64,000 nt of DNA from Peptoniphilus_A harei_B (GTDB lineage Bacteria > Bacillota > Clostridia > Tissierellales > Peptoniphilaceae): assembly GCA_032560695.1 (NCBI GenBank), contig JAWGHR010000003.1:62001-126000 (forward strand), in the 5' to 3' direction. Of this stretch, positions 17,901-25,401 are shown piece after piece. Numbering within the stretch: the stretch's first letter is position 1; each line of letters opens with the position of its first letter. The notes beneath the pieces were generated by a model that saw only the letters and a list, made by a program, of their open reading frames with translations, was not told where the DNA came from and searched no databases. Position numbers and translations under genes: made by a program.

Positions 17901-18663
17901 AGTCGTCAAAAACTCTTTTTATTTCCTTGTCAAGTTCAGTCACTACGTTAAAGTCAACATCAAGTTCTGTGTTAAAAGTTGTGTGCCTGCAGTGGTCAGA
18001 CCAGTAAGTATCAATTATTGCCACTTCAGTTTCATTTGGGTCCCTGTTTTCTGACTTAAAGTAGTCTTGCAATACTTCTAAGTCTTCTGGACTCATGGCA
18101 AGAGACTTTTCTTCAACAAATTTAACAAGTCCATCCTTGTCAAGTTTATTAAAGCCATCGTAAACTAGATTTTCGTGATTTTCCTTTGCATCTTCCCTAA
18201 GTTCAGTTGCCTTGTATACATCAACTTCTTGGGAGTCAACAGGGTTAATCAAGAAGGCCTTAATCTTTTCAAGGTCAGCTTGACTTACTCCTCCAATGTC
18301 GTAAACTTCTGTGACCTTGGCTCTTAGCTTTTCGTCAGTGAAAAGAGCAAGAGTTTGGATAAGTCCGTCTTCCCTGTTGTCAAATTGTCCTGCTTGGTAT
18401 TGGATTCCAATAGGATTTTCAAAGGAATCTTCTAATTTTTTGTAGTCTTCGTAGTAAACTTCTTCTACTGGAGCTTCATAAAAAACGCTGGCCAAAGTTT
18501 TTTCTAGGCTTTCATCTTTTATGTCGACGTCGTATCTCCTATAAGTTTTTATATAAGTAGTTTCGATTCCAAGAGAGTTTTTAATTTCTTCTCTTAGGGC
18601 CTTTGATTGGTGGTCAAACTCATTTTTCTTGCAGATATAAATTCTCTTAACATTATTTTTCAT
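14995..18663 (-). CDS. purL: phosphoribosylformylglycinamidine synthase, single chain
   Basis: Fourth step of purine synthesis: FGAR plus glutamine and ATP to FGAM. This is the long one-chain form (1222 residues) of clostridial type, with the synthetase part first (ATP-binding KNETHNHPTEIEP, GGRTGRDGIGG) and a C-terminal class I glutaminase. The glutaminase nucleophile is Cys1072 in ILGICNGFQ, with GGFSLGDEPGG before it and the His in MGHSERF near the end. ATG at 18663 follows AAAGGAG by ten bases; a TTG two codons earlier is a poorer choice. The start overlaps the purF stop by 11 bases, so translation is coupled. Confidence 0.95.
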   Translation of the reverse strand: MKNNVKRIYICKKNEFDHQSKALREEIKNSLGIETTYIKTYRRYDVDIKDESLEKTLASVFYEAPVEEVYYEDYKKLEDSFENPIGIQYQAGQFDNREDGLIQTLALFTDEKLRAKVTEVYDIGGVSQADLEKIKAFLINPVDSQEVDVYKATELREDAKENHENLVYDGFNKLDKDGLVKFVEEKSLAMSPEDLEVLQDYFKSENRDPNETEVAIIDTYWSDHCRHTTFNTELDVDFNVVTELDKEIKRVFDDYIKMREELGVKKPVTLMGIGTILSKELRKNGKLDDLEVSSEINACSVKIKAKVEVDGKIEDRDYLLMFKNETHNHPTEIEPVGGASTCLGGAIRDPLSGRSYVYQAMRVTGAGDPFTPIEKTLEGKLPQKKIVTEAALGYSSYGNQVGVATGLVDELYHPGYVAKRMETGAVIAACPLENVKRIEPTEGDVVILLGGRTGRDGIGGATGSSKSHNVSSIETESAQVQKGNAPEERKIQRLFRNPDAAKLIKKCNDFGAGGVSVAIGELADSIEVKLDKVPLKYMGLKPREIAISESQERMAVVVDKDDVDKFMELADKENLEATVVAKVTGDNRLKMYYQDELICDMSYDFVNQTGAKRFEEVEVVSEDLPKFLNNKDGLEDLEKYLSDLNITSKKNMIELFDSSVGASTVLQPLGGKKQNTPAQVMAALIPTDDGESRTASVMSYGFNPKLSEESQFLGGYYAVIESIAKLVAAGAPLDGIRLSFQEFYEKMENKKSWSKPLKSLLGALKASRFFDAPPIGGKDSMSGSFEDINVPPTLISFAVNTADAKNIISPEFKGKGKIGIIRTKRDGIGGLDLDMAKENFLSLQEEIEAGNVISAAAITHKGSLPQIFEMAIDHVGFDIKLDDLYSPLYGSFIVEYLEDRDFIEKLGDFKEDEMIVNGEKLDIEKLSKAYLTTMDKIFKPLDSHKLEKIDQAKAPKRRMKSKKPVDEVKVVIPAFPGTNSEYDTARAFERAGAKAEVVIFRNKDDKALQESIEELAEKISKAQILAIPGGFSLGDEPGGSGKFIANVIRSEKVKKAIETLLEDNDGLILGICNGFQALVKTGLLPYGKIKDLEEDDPTLTYNTCSRHIARVVDTVVMSNNSPWLAKLDEGKTYKVPISHGEGRFIASEEAIKEILDKEQVALCYQDAPNGSSLNIEALMSEDGKILGKMGHSERFVENTFKNIVDMELEDIFTAGVEFFKAD

Positions 18664-20014
18664 CTTCAACTAACTCCTTTGGCTCCACTGCGTAAGTTCC
18701 ATTAAAGCAGGCTTCGCAGAATTTATTTTCTTTCATCAAAGTAGCATTTAACATTCCCTCCATGGATATAAAGGCAAGGGAATCTGCTCCAATCTTCTTT
18801 TGCATTTCTTCTACAGAATAGTTTGCAGCAATAAGTTTTTGTCTAGAAGGTGTATTTATTCCATAATAACAAGGGAATTTTACTGGAGGAGAAACTATTC
18901 TCATGTGGACTTCCTTGGCTCCAGCCTTCTTCATCCTCTTGATGAGATTTTTGGAAGTTGTTCCCCTTACAATGGAGTCATCAACTAAGACAATTCTCTT
19001 TCCCTTTAAAACAGTTTCAAGAGGGTTTAGTTTTAATTTTACAGAAAGCTCTCTTTCTTCAGCAGTTGGTTTGATAAAGGTCCTTCCCATGTACCTGTTC
19101 TTCACAAGACCTTCGGCAAAAGGAATACCAGATTCTTGGGCATAACCCATGGCTCCTGGAGTACCAGAGTCTGGAACTGCAATTACAAGATCAGCCTCAA
19201 CGGGAGCTTCTCTCGATAAGATTTCTCCACATCTTCTCCTAAAGTTGTAGGAGTTAACTCCGTCTAAGTTGGCGTCAGTTCTTGCAAAGTAAACATACTC
19301 AAAGATGCAGTGTTTCTTATCAGCTTTTTCAAAAAAGTCTGAGTGGATTCCCTTCTTATCAACAACAATAATTTCTGAAGGTTCAACATTTCTTATGGCA
19401 TCAGTTCCAATAATTTCAAGAGGTGCATTTTCAGAAGCAATTATTACTTCTCCATTTTTTGCCCTTCCAATAAGAAGTGGTCTAAAACCATTTGGGTCCC
19501 TAAAGGCAATAAGCTTGTCTTCAAAGAGCATTACAACGCTGTAGGCGCCCTTGATTCTTGCCATAGTCTTCTTAACTGCTTCCACAATGTCGCCCTTGTA
19601 ATATTTTGCAACTAGTGAAAGGATAACTTCTGTATCAATGGCAGTTTGAAAAAGCATGCCTTCGTCTTCAAGTTCAGCCCTAATTGACTTGTGGTTCACA
19701 AGGTTACCATTGTGAGCAAGGGCAAACTCCTTGTTCTTTGAAAAGGCAAGTAGGGGTTGAGAGTTGTACCTATAGGATCCGCCTGCTGTTGCATAGCGAA
19801 CGTGACCAATTCCAACATTTCCCTTTAGCTTCAAAAAGCTTTCATCATCAAAATGATCGTAGACAAGTCCCATACCCTTGTCAAGAATCATGTTCTCTCC
19901 ATTAAAAACACAAATACCTGATGCTTCTTGTCCCCTGTGTTGAAGGGAGTTGAGTCCATAAAATAATTTTTTGCTCACATCTTTTTGTGAGTAAATGCCT
20001 ATAACGCCACACAT
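18653..20014 (-). CDS. purF: amidophosphoribosyltransferase
   Basis: First committed step of purine synthesis: PRPP plus glutamine to phosphoribosylamine. The N-terminus MCGVIGIYS leaves the catalytic Cys as residue 1 after Met removal, without the propeptide seen in Bacillus PurF. The glutaminase domain (GHVRYATAG, LAHNGNLVN) precedes the phosphoribosyltransferase domain with the PRPP loop VLVDDSIVRGTTS near residues 340-353. The C-terminal FCEACF and early Cys residues could hold the iron-sulfur cluster typical of this group. GAGGTGG precedes the ATG, which overlaps the stop codon of a 13-codon ORF (TAATG). First main gene of the unit. Confidence 0.96.
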   Translation of the reverse strand: MCGVIGIYSQKDVSKKLFYGLNSLQHRGQEASGICVFNGENMILDKGMGLVYDHFDDESFLKLKGNVGIGHVRYATAGGSYRYNSQPLLAFSKNKEFALAHNGNLVNHKSIRAELEDEGMLFQTAIDTEVILSLVAKYYKGDIVEAVKKTMARIKGAYSVVMLFEDKLIAFRDPNGFRPLLIGRAKNGEVIIASENAPLEIIGTDAIRNVEPSEIIVVDKKGIHSDFFEKADKKHCIFEYVYFARTDANLDGVNSYNFRRRCGEILSREAPVEADLVIAVPDSGTPGAMGYAQESGIPFAEGLVKNRYMGRTFIKPTAEERELSVKLKLNPLETVLKGKRIVLVDDSIVRGTTSKNLIKRMKKAGAKEVHMRIVSPPVKFPCYYGINTPSRQKLIAANYSVEEMQKKIGADSLAFISMEGMLNATLMKENKFCEACFNGTYAVEPKELVEDEK

Positions 20015-20055
20015 TATTCTGCCACCTCGTTCTTCCTAAAATAAAAATCTTCCAT
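20014..20055 (-). CDS. 13-codon ORF translationally coupled to purF
   Basis: ATG at 20055 follows GGAGGAAGA, and the frame (MEDFYFRKNEVAE) ends with a TAA whose last A is the first base of the purF ATG. It lies just after the attenuator hairpin. An overlapping stop/start of this type usually passes terminating ribosomes on to the next gene. It may be a coupling device rather than a functional peptide. Confidence 0.45.
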   Translation of the reverse strand: MEDFYFRKNEVAE

Positions 20056-20068
20056 TCTTCCTCCAATT

Positions 20069-20094
20069 AAAAAAGCCCATCAAAAAGATGAGCC
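20069..20094 (-). terminator. attenuator-type terminator in the purF leader
   Basis: Eight-base stem (20074-20081 with 20087-20094; two G-T pairs) and a five-base loop, followed on the - strand by six T. It lies inside the purF transcript, between promoter and gene, and its 5' arm is made of the last codons of the leader ORF; the stop codon TGA (20082-20080) runs from the loop into the 3' arm. Confidence 0.7.
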
Positions 20095-20190
20095 AAAAAT
20101 ACCTATTAAAAAATTAGTCACAAATATAGAGTCTATTAGGCCGTGAGCTTTATCCGTAAAAATTGTTGAATCCATAGGACATGAGAACAT
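20080..20190 (-). CDS. 36-codon leader ORF upstream of purF
   Basis: ATG at 20190 is preceded by GGAGG with nine bases spacing, and lies about 25 bases after the predicted transcription start. The frame runs 36 codons, starts MFSCPMDSTIF, has a hydrophobic C-terminal half and ends inside the terminator hairpin. A ribosome reaching the stop would cover the hairpin and allow readthrough into purF; a ribosome lost earlier would let it form. I find no purine, guanine, ZTP or PRPP riboswitch consensus here. A structured RNA overlapping by chance with an ORF is the alternative: TTATTAG near 20196 can pair with CTAATAG near 20125. Confidence 0.5.
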   Translation of the reverse strand: MFSCPMDSTIFTDKAHGLIDSIFVTNFLIGIFGSSF

Positions 20191-20220
20191 AGCTAATAAC
20201 CTCCATAAAGTAATGAATTA

Positions 20221-20249
20221 ATTATATCATAAAATTTTTATAATGTGAA
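20221..20249 (-). promoter_or_regulatory. purF-purL promoter
   Basis: On the - strand TTCACA (20249-20244), 17 bases, TATAAT (20226-20221). One mismatch to the sigma-A -35 and a perfect -10 at ideal spacing. Transcription would start near 20214. Confidence 0.75.
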
Positions 20250-20365
20250 AATAGCTTTTAAATTTTAAACTTTTATCAATTAAATATTTTGCGGCCTATA
20301 AATTTTTATAAGTTAGCCTTAATCACTAACAAATTATAAATTAAATTCCACAAAAGAGAAGAATA

Positions 20366-20393
20366 AAAAAAGAGCAGGCCTAAGCCTACTCTT
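20366..20393 (-). terminator. intrinsic terminator
   Basis: On the - strand AGAGTAGGC/GCCTGCTCT with a TTAG loop and one G-T pair, followed by seven T. It ends the permease-aminopeptidase unit. Between it and the purF promoter (20250-20365) I see only A+T-rich DNA. Confidence 0.85.
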
Positions 20394-20435
20394 AAAAAAG
20401 TATTTATTTAAATTTAGAATTTAAATCTCTTTTAT

Positions 20436-21758
20436 TTATTCTTCAACAGTAATTTTTGATGCTCCCTCAATTTTAATATTTGAGTTGTAATATTTTGTAA
20501 GAGCCTTAATCATGTAAGCTGGGTCTTTTGCTCCAGCTGTTTCATAATTAGAGTGCATTGCTAATTGAGGAAGTCCAATGTCAACTGCGTGAAGAGAAAC
20601 TTGTGTGTTTGATAAGTTTCCAAGAGTTGAACCACCTTGCATGTTACTTCTGTTGGCAAAGTGTTGAACTGGAACATCAGCAAGGGCACAAATCTTTTTG
20701 AAAACTGCTTGTGAAAAGGCATCTGATGTGTACTTTTGGTTAGCAGCTTCCTTTATTACTATACCTTCATTCATGAAAGTTCTGTTTTCGTCATCAGTTA
20801 ATTCCTTGTGGTTAGGATGAACTGCGTGAGCATTGTCAGCACTTACTAGGAAGGATTTTGCAACAGCCTTGTGGTATTCTTCTTCTTCAAAGCCAAGACC
20901 TGCGTTAAGTCTTTTTAATGTGTCATGAAGAAGTGTTGACATGGCACCTTGTTTAGTGTTTGATCCAACTTCTTCGTTGTCGAAGCAGCAGTAAACATTT
21001 ACTGCCTTATCATTAGATCCTGCAATAAAGGCCTTAAGTGAAGTGAAGGCACATTCTAGGTCGTCAAGTTTTGGAGATGAAACAAATTCATCCTTGTAGC
21101 CCCAGATTTTTCCTTCTTGTCTATTTACTAAGAATAGGTCCTTAGAAATAATTTGTTCTTCACTAACTCCAAGTTCTTCAGCTATCATCTTGTTGTAGTC
21201 GCCCTTTTTCATAGCGCCACTTGTGAATAGTGGAAGAAGGTCAACTTGTCTATTATATTCATAGCCCTTGTTAACGTCCCTATTCATGTGAATGGCAACA
21301 TTAGGGATAATTAAAATATCCTTGTCAATGTGAAGTAGTTTTGAAACTATGGCGCCATTTTCTTCTACTAGGACTCTTCCTGCAAGAGTAAGTGGCTTGT
21401 CAAACCAAACTGAATCAATTGGTCCACCATAAACTTCTACATTTAATTTTACATAGTCTCCTGGGCCATCTAGCTCTGGCATACTTTTCACCTTGTAAGT
21501 TGGTGAGTCAGAGTGAGATGCCACTAGTTGGTAGTGGTAATCTGAAAGGTCACTACCTACCTTAAAGGCAATAATACTTGAGTCGTTTCTTGTAGTGTAA
21601 TAGTTTTTGCCCTTTTCAATAGTCCAGCTTTCGCCTTCCTTTAATTCAATAAAGTCTTCCTTGTCAAGATATGTCTTTACAGTGTCAACTGTGTGGAACA
21701 TACTTGCAGATTTTCTAATAAATTCTAACAATTCCTTTGAAGTTTCTAAATAATTCAT
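20436..21758 (-). CDS. M18-family aminopeptidase
   Basis: Cytosolic dinuclear zinc aminopeptidase of the M18 (aspartyl aminopeptidase) family, which removes N-terminal acidic residues from peptides. Family landmarks: LVASHSDSPTYKVK (first zinc His), CCFDNEEVGSNTKQGA (catalytic Glu pair), SADNAHAVHPNH, and the C-terminal LAMHSNYETAG with the last zinc His. The 440-residue length is normal. AGGAGG-type sequence precedes the ATG. It follows the APC permease by 18 bases and is co-transcribed with it, so imported or released amino acids and peptides are probably handled together. Confidence 0.9.
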   Translation of the reverse strand: MNYLETSKELLEFIRKSASMFHTVDTVKTYLDKEDFIELKEGESWTIEKGKNYYTTRNDSSIIAFKVGSDLSDYHYQLVASHSDSPTYKVKSMPELDGPGDYVKLNVEVYGGPIDSVWFDKPLTLAGRVLVEENGAIVSKLLHIDKDILIIPNVAIHMNRDVNKGYEYNRQVDLLPLFTSGAMKKGDYNKMIAEELGVSEEQIISKDLFLVNRQEGKIWGYKDEFVSSPKLDDLECAFTSLKAFIAGSNDKAVNVYCCFDNEEVGSNTKQGAMSTLLHDTLKRLNAGLGFEEEEYHKAVAKSFLVSADNAHAVHPNHKELTDDENRTFMNEGIVIKEAANQKYTSDAFSQAVFKKICALADVPVQHFANRSNMQGGSTLGNLSNTQVSLHAVDIGLPQLAMHSNYETAGAKDPAYMIKALTKYYNSNIKIEGASKITVEE

Positions 21759-21776
21759 ACTTCCTCCTTTTAGAAT

Positions 21777-23213
21777 TTAACTAAGTTTTTGATCTTCCTT
21801 TGCCCTAATCATTGGTAAGATTACTCCAAGTGCAACAAGCACAAGTGGTGTAATTACGTTAAGTGCCATTTGCATTGGGTCATCTGAAATCATTCCTAGG
21901 ATACAGCAAGCAGCTGTTACTATGAAGCACCAGAAGCCAAAGAATAGAGCAAGTCCTTGCTTACGAGTGAAGTAGAAGTCTCTTTCTACGTCGCCCCTGT
22001 TCTTTCTCAAGAAGATATATGCCAAGAATACCCATAGATAACGAAGTGGCATTGTGATTGAGTTAAGTTTTGTTAATTGTCTTAATACAGTTGCAGCACC
22101 TGGCACAAGGATTTGTGCAAGGATAATTGAACCTGCAAGAACAATTATAAGTTTAATACCGTTGATGTAAGCTCCGTATTTATTTTTCTTAAGAAGCTTT
22201 CTTGGTATATATTTATTTGTCTTATCATCATCAAGTAACATTCTAAGTGGTGCATCAATACTTACAACAAGTGTAGAGAATTGACCAATCATATTACATA
22301 GAGCGTAGATAATCATAATAGCATTTCCGAGACCATAATATTCTCCAACTTTTTGGAAAGCCCAATAAGCACCATTAGCTGCATAAGAGTCAAAAGTTGC
22401 TGGGTCAGAATTAATAATAGCAGGATCAAACATCATACCCATAGCAATAGTACCAAAGATAGCTGAAATAATTACCATTACAGCAGCGAAAATCATTGCC
22501 TTAGGGAATTCCTTTGAAGAGTTACCTTCCATATTGTTTACATAAGGACTCATCTTTTCAATACCACCAACAGCAAAAACAAGGATTGATAAAGAAGTGA
22601 AATACTTCATATCAAATGTTGGTATTAAGTTGTCAAGTGACCAGTCCATAGCTTGGTATCCACCATTCGGATTGATCTTTGGAGCAGCTAGCATCATTAA
22701 GATGTAAAGAATACCCATGACAAACATACTTGAACCTGCAATAGTTGCAAGGTTTTTAAGTGGGTTAAGACCTCTACTTGCTACCCAGCAGAAAATTAAA
22801 AATACTGCTAGAGTTGCGATTTGTACATAAACAGTTGGTAGGGAGTCATAAACTTCTGCGTTTTGGAAGAACATCCAAGACATAGCTTTTAGACCACCAG
22901 AACCCTTAGAAGCGATATAAGTGATGTGACATGCCCAATAAGTCCAACCTGCGTAATAAGCTAACTTATCGCTAGAAGTTGATCTTATCCATGATGTAAC
23001 TCCACCACCCTCATCCTTGAAGGCTGAACCAAGTTCCCCAACCATTAGAGCGTTAGGAATAAAATAAAGTGCGAACATTAGGATCCATGAAAATATTACT
23101 TGAATTCCGTTAAAGAATACGAAACCGTTAACAACATTTCCAAAACCCCATAAAGTGGAAAAGGCCATGAATGCCAGCATACTCCACTTAATTTTCTTTT
23201 GTGAATCTTGCAT
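21777..23213 (-). CDS. APC-superfamily amino acid permease
   Basis: Integral membrane transporter of 478 residues with about 12 hydrophobic segments. The first segment region FSTLWGFGNVVNGF and the later FAVGGIEKMSPYV are of the amino acid-polyamine-organocation type, closest in feel to glutamate/GABA antiporter-like members. The cytosolic loop with FKDEGGGVTSWIRS is conserved in that branch. GAGGAGAG precedes the ATG. It is the first gene of a unit with the M18 aminopeptidase. Substrate cannot be named from sequence alone; an acidic amino acid would suit the partner enzyme. Confidence 0.85.
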   Translation of the reverse strand: MQDSQKKIKWSMLAFMAFSTLWGFGNVVNGFVFFNGIQVIFSWILMFALYFIPNALMVGELGSAFKDEGGGVTSWIRSTSSDKLAYYAGWTYWACHITYIASKGSGGLKAMSWMFFQNAEVYDSLPTVYVQIATLAVFLIFCWVASRGLNPLKNLATIAGSSMFVMGILYILMMLAAPKINPNGGYQAMDWSLDNLIPTFDMKYFTSLSILVFAVGGIEKMSPYVNNMEGNSSKEFPKAMIFAAVMVIISAIFGTIAMGMMFDPAIINSDPATFDSYAANGAYWAFQKVGEYYGLGNAIMIIYALCNMIGQFSTLVVSIDAPLRMLLDDDKTNKYIPRKLLKKNKYGAYINGIKLIIVLAGSIILAQILVPGAATVLRQLTKLNSITMPLRYLWVFLAYIFLRKNRGDVERDFYFTRKQGLALFFGFWCFIVTAACCILGMISDDPMQMALNVITPLVLVALGVILPMIRAKEDQKLS

Positions 23214-23254
23214 TTTAACTCTCCTCTCATAAAAATAATTGCATGATTAAATTA

Positions 23255-23283
23255 ATTATAACCTTAAAAAAATAGACCGTCTA
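23255..23283 (-). promoter_or_regulatory. probable promoter of the permease unit with small palindrome
   Basis: TATAAT (23260-23255 on the - strand) lies 17 bases after a weak -35 TAGACG. The -35 is half of an inverted repeat TAGAC-C-GTCTA (23273-23283), which could be an operator. The remaining DNA from 23284 to 23587 is A+T-rich with no gene I can support. Confidence 0.4.
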
Positions 23284-23587
23284 GTATATTTACAAAATAA
23301 GAAAAACATTTTTCTTTTTCAGATTATAAATTGTCTCACTTTATATAAGTTTAGTATTAAAGTCTTGAGCCTCTTAAAATACAAGTTTATATTGCTTTTA
23401 AGTAGAACAGAGTTTTTATTTGTAATAAACTTGTTTAAGCTTAACCTATCAAAAAATACAATTTTCAAGAGAGCTTAAGATTGTCTTTTATCATTAGTTT
23501 TTATTGAATTTTTAAAACTTTTCCAAGAATTTTTCTAATAAAAAATCCCCGAAAAAATCCGAGATCTTTTATATATTATTAATAAAA

Positions 23588-23866
23588 TTAGGAGGGATTT
23601 TTCTCTTGGGAAAATATTTTTATTAATTTAATTAAAATACTAGCATGCTTATAATTTTTTAATTTAGATAATAAATTCTTTTCTATTTTATATGATTTTA
23701 AATAATTATAAGCTTTTATGACTTTATAGTTTTTTATAAGTCTGCTATTTTTTATAACTTCATACTTTTCTATGACTCTATATTTTTTTATGACTTCATA
23801 CTTTTCTACAACTTTATAGTTTTTTATCAGGTCATACTTTTCTAGGACTTTGTGCTTTTTGGATAA
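23588..23866 (-). pseudogene. start-less reading frame built on six-residue repeats
   Basis: Stop-to-stop frame of 92 codons between TAA at 23869-23867 and TAA at 23590-23588. It contains no ATG, GTG or TTG in frame and no ribosome-binding site. The first eight units read as a six-residue repeat, typically EKYEVI or KKYRVI, then degenerate into KAYNYL and KSYKIE and a Lys-rich tail. Differences between repeat units are largely conservative (I/V/L, K/R, E/D), with no indel, which is what a once-translated repeat would show. It could be the remains of a truncated gene, or simply a tandem repeat without coding history. Confidence 0.4.
23717..23860. repeat. eight tandem 18-base repeats
   Basis: Units begin at 23717, 23735, 23753, 23771, 23789, 23807, 23825 and 23843, each exactly 18 bases, with consensus TATGACTTCATACTTTTC on the + strand. 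Copies differ from each other at several positions, so the array is old, yet the period is never broken. Weaker copies may extend left to about 23681. Confidence 0.85.
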
Positions 23867-23949
23867 TTAAAATTTTTTTGTTAGTTAATATTTTCTTACG
23901 AGTTTCTAATCTTTTGCAAGTCATAAAAATTTCATATATTTTCAAAATT

Positions 23950-25062
23950 TTAAATTAAAACTTCTTCAGCTACTTCTCTTAGTAGGGCTATCTTCTTCCA
24001 TTGGTCTTCTTCTGTCACTGCGTTGCCTTCTTCTGTTGATGAGAATCCACATTGGGGTGAGATACAAATATTTTCAAGAGCTATATAGTTTGCTGCATCT
24101 TTTATTCTCTCTATTAGTTCTTCCTTGTCTTCAAGTTCTGGTCTTTTTGATGTAACTATGCCAAGTACAACTTTCTTGCCTGCTGGAATCTTTTTAAGGG
24201 CCTTGAAGTCGCCAGACCTTTCGTCATCGTATTCAAGATAGAAGGCAGATACCTTTTCTCTTGCAAGAACATAGTCTGATACTGCGTCATAGGCTCCCTT
24301 GAAGTGGAAGGAGGACTTGTAGTTGCCCTTGCAGATGTGAGTTGTAATATTTAGTCCTTCTGGCGCGTAATCTATGGCCTTGTTGTTTATTTCTAGATAA
24401 ATCTTCTTAAGGTCTTCGATATTTTTACCGTCTTTTTCATAAAGCCTTGTGGCATCTTCGTCTACTAGGGCTCCCCAAGTGCAATCATCTAGTTGAAGGT
24501 TCCTGCAGCCTAGGTCATAAATTTCTTGGAAGAATTCGCCATAAGCTCTTGCAAGGTCGTCCACAAACTTGTCTTCGTCTTCGTAAGGGTTGCCAGCTTT
24601 TATTTGATTGTAAACTCCTCTTAGGAGTTGAGCTGGTGCTGGTATTGTTTGTTTTGCCACAGTGTTTTCGTCTTCAAATTCTTTTACGAATTTGTAGTGG
24701 TCTAAGAAGGGATGGTTTTTACCTCCAAGCTTTCCTACAATTTTTATTCCATCAGGTCTTAGGGTTTCTCCATGGAAATGGATAAGTTCATCTTGACTCA
24801 AGGTGTATTTTTCTATTCCTTCAAGTCCCCAGAAGAAGTCGTAGTGCCACCAGCTTCTCCTAAATTCTCCATCAGAAATTATTTTTAGGCCAGCTCCCTT
24901 TTGCTTCTTCACAAGTTTTTCTATTTCTCTGTCTTCAACTTTTTTAAGTTCTTCTCCTGAGATTTCTCCCTTAGAAAACTTTTCTCTTGCGATTTTTAAT
25001 TCTCTTGGTCTCAAAAAAGATCCTACAACGTCGAACTTACTTGGTGCTAAAATTTTTGTCAT
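23950..25062 (-). CDS. MetE-like cobalamin-independent methyltransferase (YxjG/YxjH type)
   Basis: Single-domain relative of the C-terminal catalytic half of MetE, of the 370-residue YxjG/YxjH kind, which transfers methyl groups to homocysteine or related thiols to make methionine. Zinc-site elements are visible: THICKGNYKS (His and Cys) and ISPQCGFSS (second Cys), plus LDDCTWGAL near the centre. ATG at 25062 is chosen because AAGGAG lies six to seven bases before it; the frame open from 25089 has no such site. The gene is preceded by a T-box leader with a methionine specifier codon, so expression rises when tRNA-Met is uncharged. The methyl donor is not identifiable. Confidence 0.9.
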   Translation of the reverse strand: MTKILAPSKFDVVGSFLRPRELKIAREKFSKGEISGEELKKVEDREIEKLVKKQKGAGLKIISDGEFRRSWWHYDFFWGLEGIEKYTLSQDELIHFHGETLRPDGIKIVGKLGGKNHPFLDHYKFVKEFEDENTVAKQTIPAPAQLLRGVYNQIKAGNPYEDEDKFVDDLARAYGEFFQEIYDLGCRNLQLDDCTWGALVDEDATRLYEKDGKNIEDLKKIYLEINNKAIDYAPEGLNITTHICKGNYKSSFHFKGAYDAVSDYVLAREKVSAFYLEYDDERSGDFKALKKIPAGKKVVLGIVTSKRPELEDKEELIERIKDAANYIALENICISPQCGFSSTEEGNAVTEEDQWKKIALLREVAEEVLI

Positions 25063-25102
25063 TTTCTTTCTCCTTTTTCTAAAATCCATCTTGAGAATGT
25101 AT

Positions 25103-25360
25103 AAAAAAAAGTCCTTACTGTTTATAAAAACAATAAGGACGAATTATTTCCGCGTTACCACCTATTTTGCATATGGAATGCCACTCTCAAGTACCAACAT
25201 ACTCTATCTCTATAACGGGAGCTCCCGGAAAAGTCTAATATCGACTAATCCCATCAGAGGCCATGTTCACCCAAATCTTCCTTTGACCCTCTCAGCTAAA
25301 CGGGCTTCTCTGTAAAATTCCAAAATGGATTACTCTTCTCTTCAAATGGTTTAAATTTTA
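25103..25360 (-). ncRNA. methionine T-box leader
   Basis: Classical T-box read on the - strand. The 14-base T-box AGGTGGTAACGCGG is at 25163-25150. The terminator follows: GTCCTTATTG/CAGTAAGGAC arms at 25140-25131 and 25120-25111, then eight T. Upstream, stem I shows the GAAGAGAAGAGTAA start near 25340 and the specifier loop GTGAAC-ATG-GCC, with the specifier codon AUG at 25264-25262. An AUG specifier means methionine, in keeping with the MetE-like gene downstream. Uncharged tRNA-Met would stabilise the antiterminator. Confidence 0.93.
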
Positions 25361-25401
25361 TTTCATGTTAGCAGCATTAATTTTTCTTGTCAAGAAATTT
25401 T

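Noticed and set aside
20060..20215. Purine, guanine, ZTP, THF or PRPP riboswitch before purF
   Set aside because: None of the conserved cores is recognisable by eye. A weak outer helix exists but is not specific.
23545..23580. Terminator near the repeated CCCCGAAAAAA / CCGAGAT sequence
   Set aside because: The two parts are direct, not inverted, repeats and do not form a stem.
23717..23860. CRISPR array
   Set aside because: Eighteen-base units follow each other with no spacers, copies are degenerate, and no cas gene is in the window.
25091..25315. 74-codon + strand frame over the T-box region
   Set aside because: It is the antisense of the T-box leader RNA, with no start signal and no coding character.
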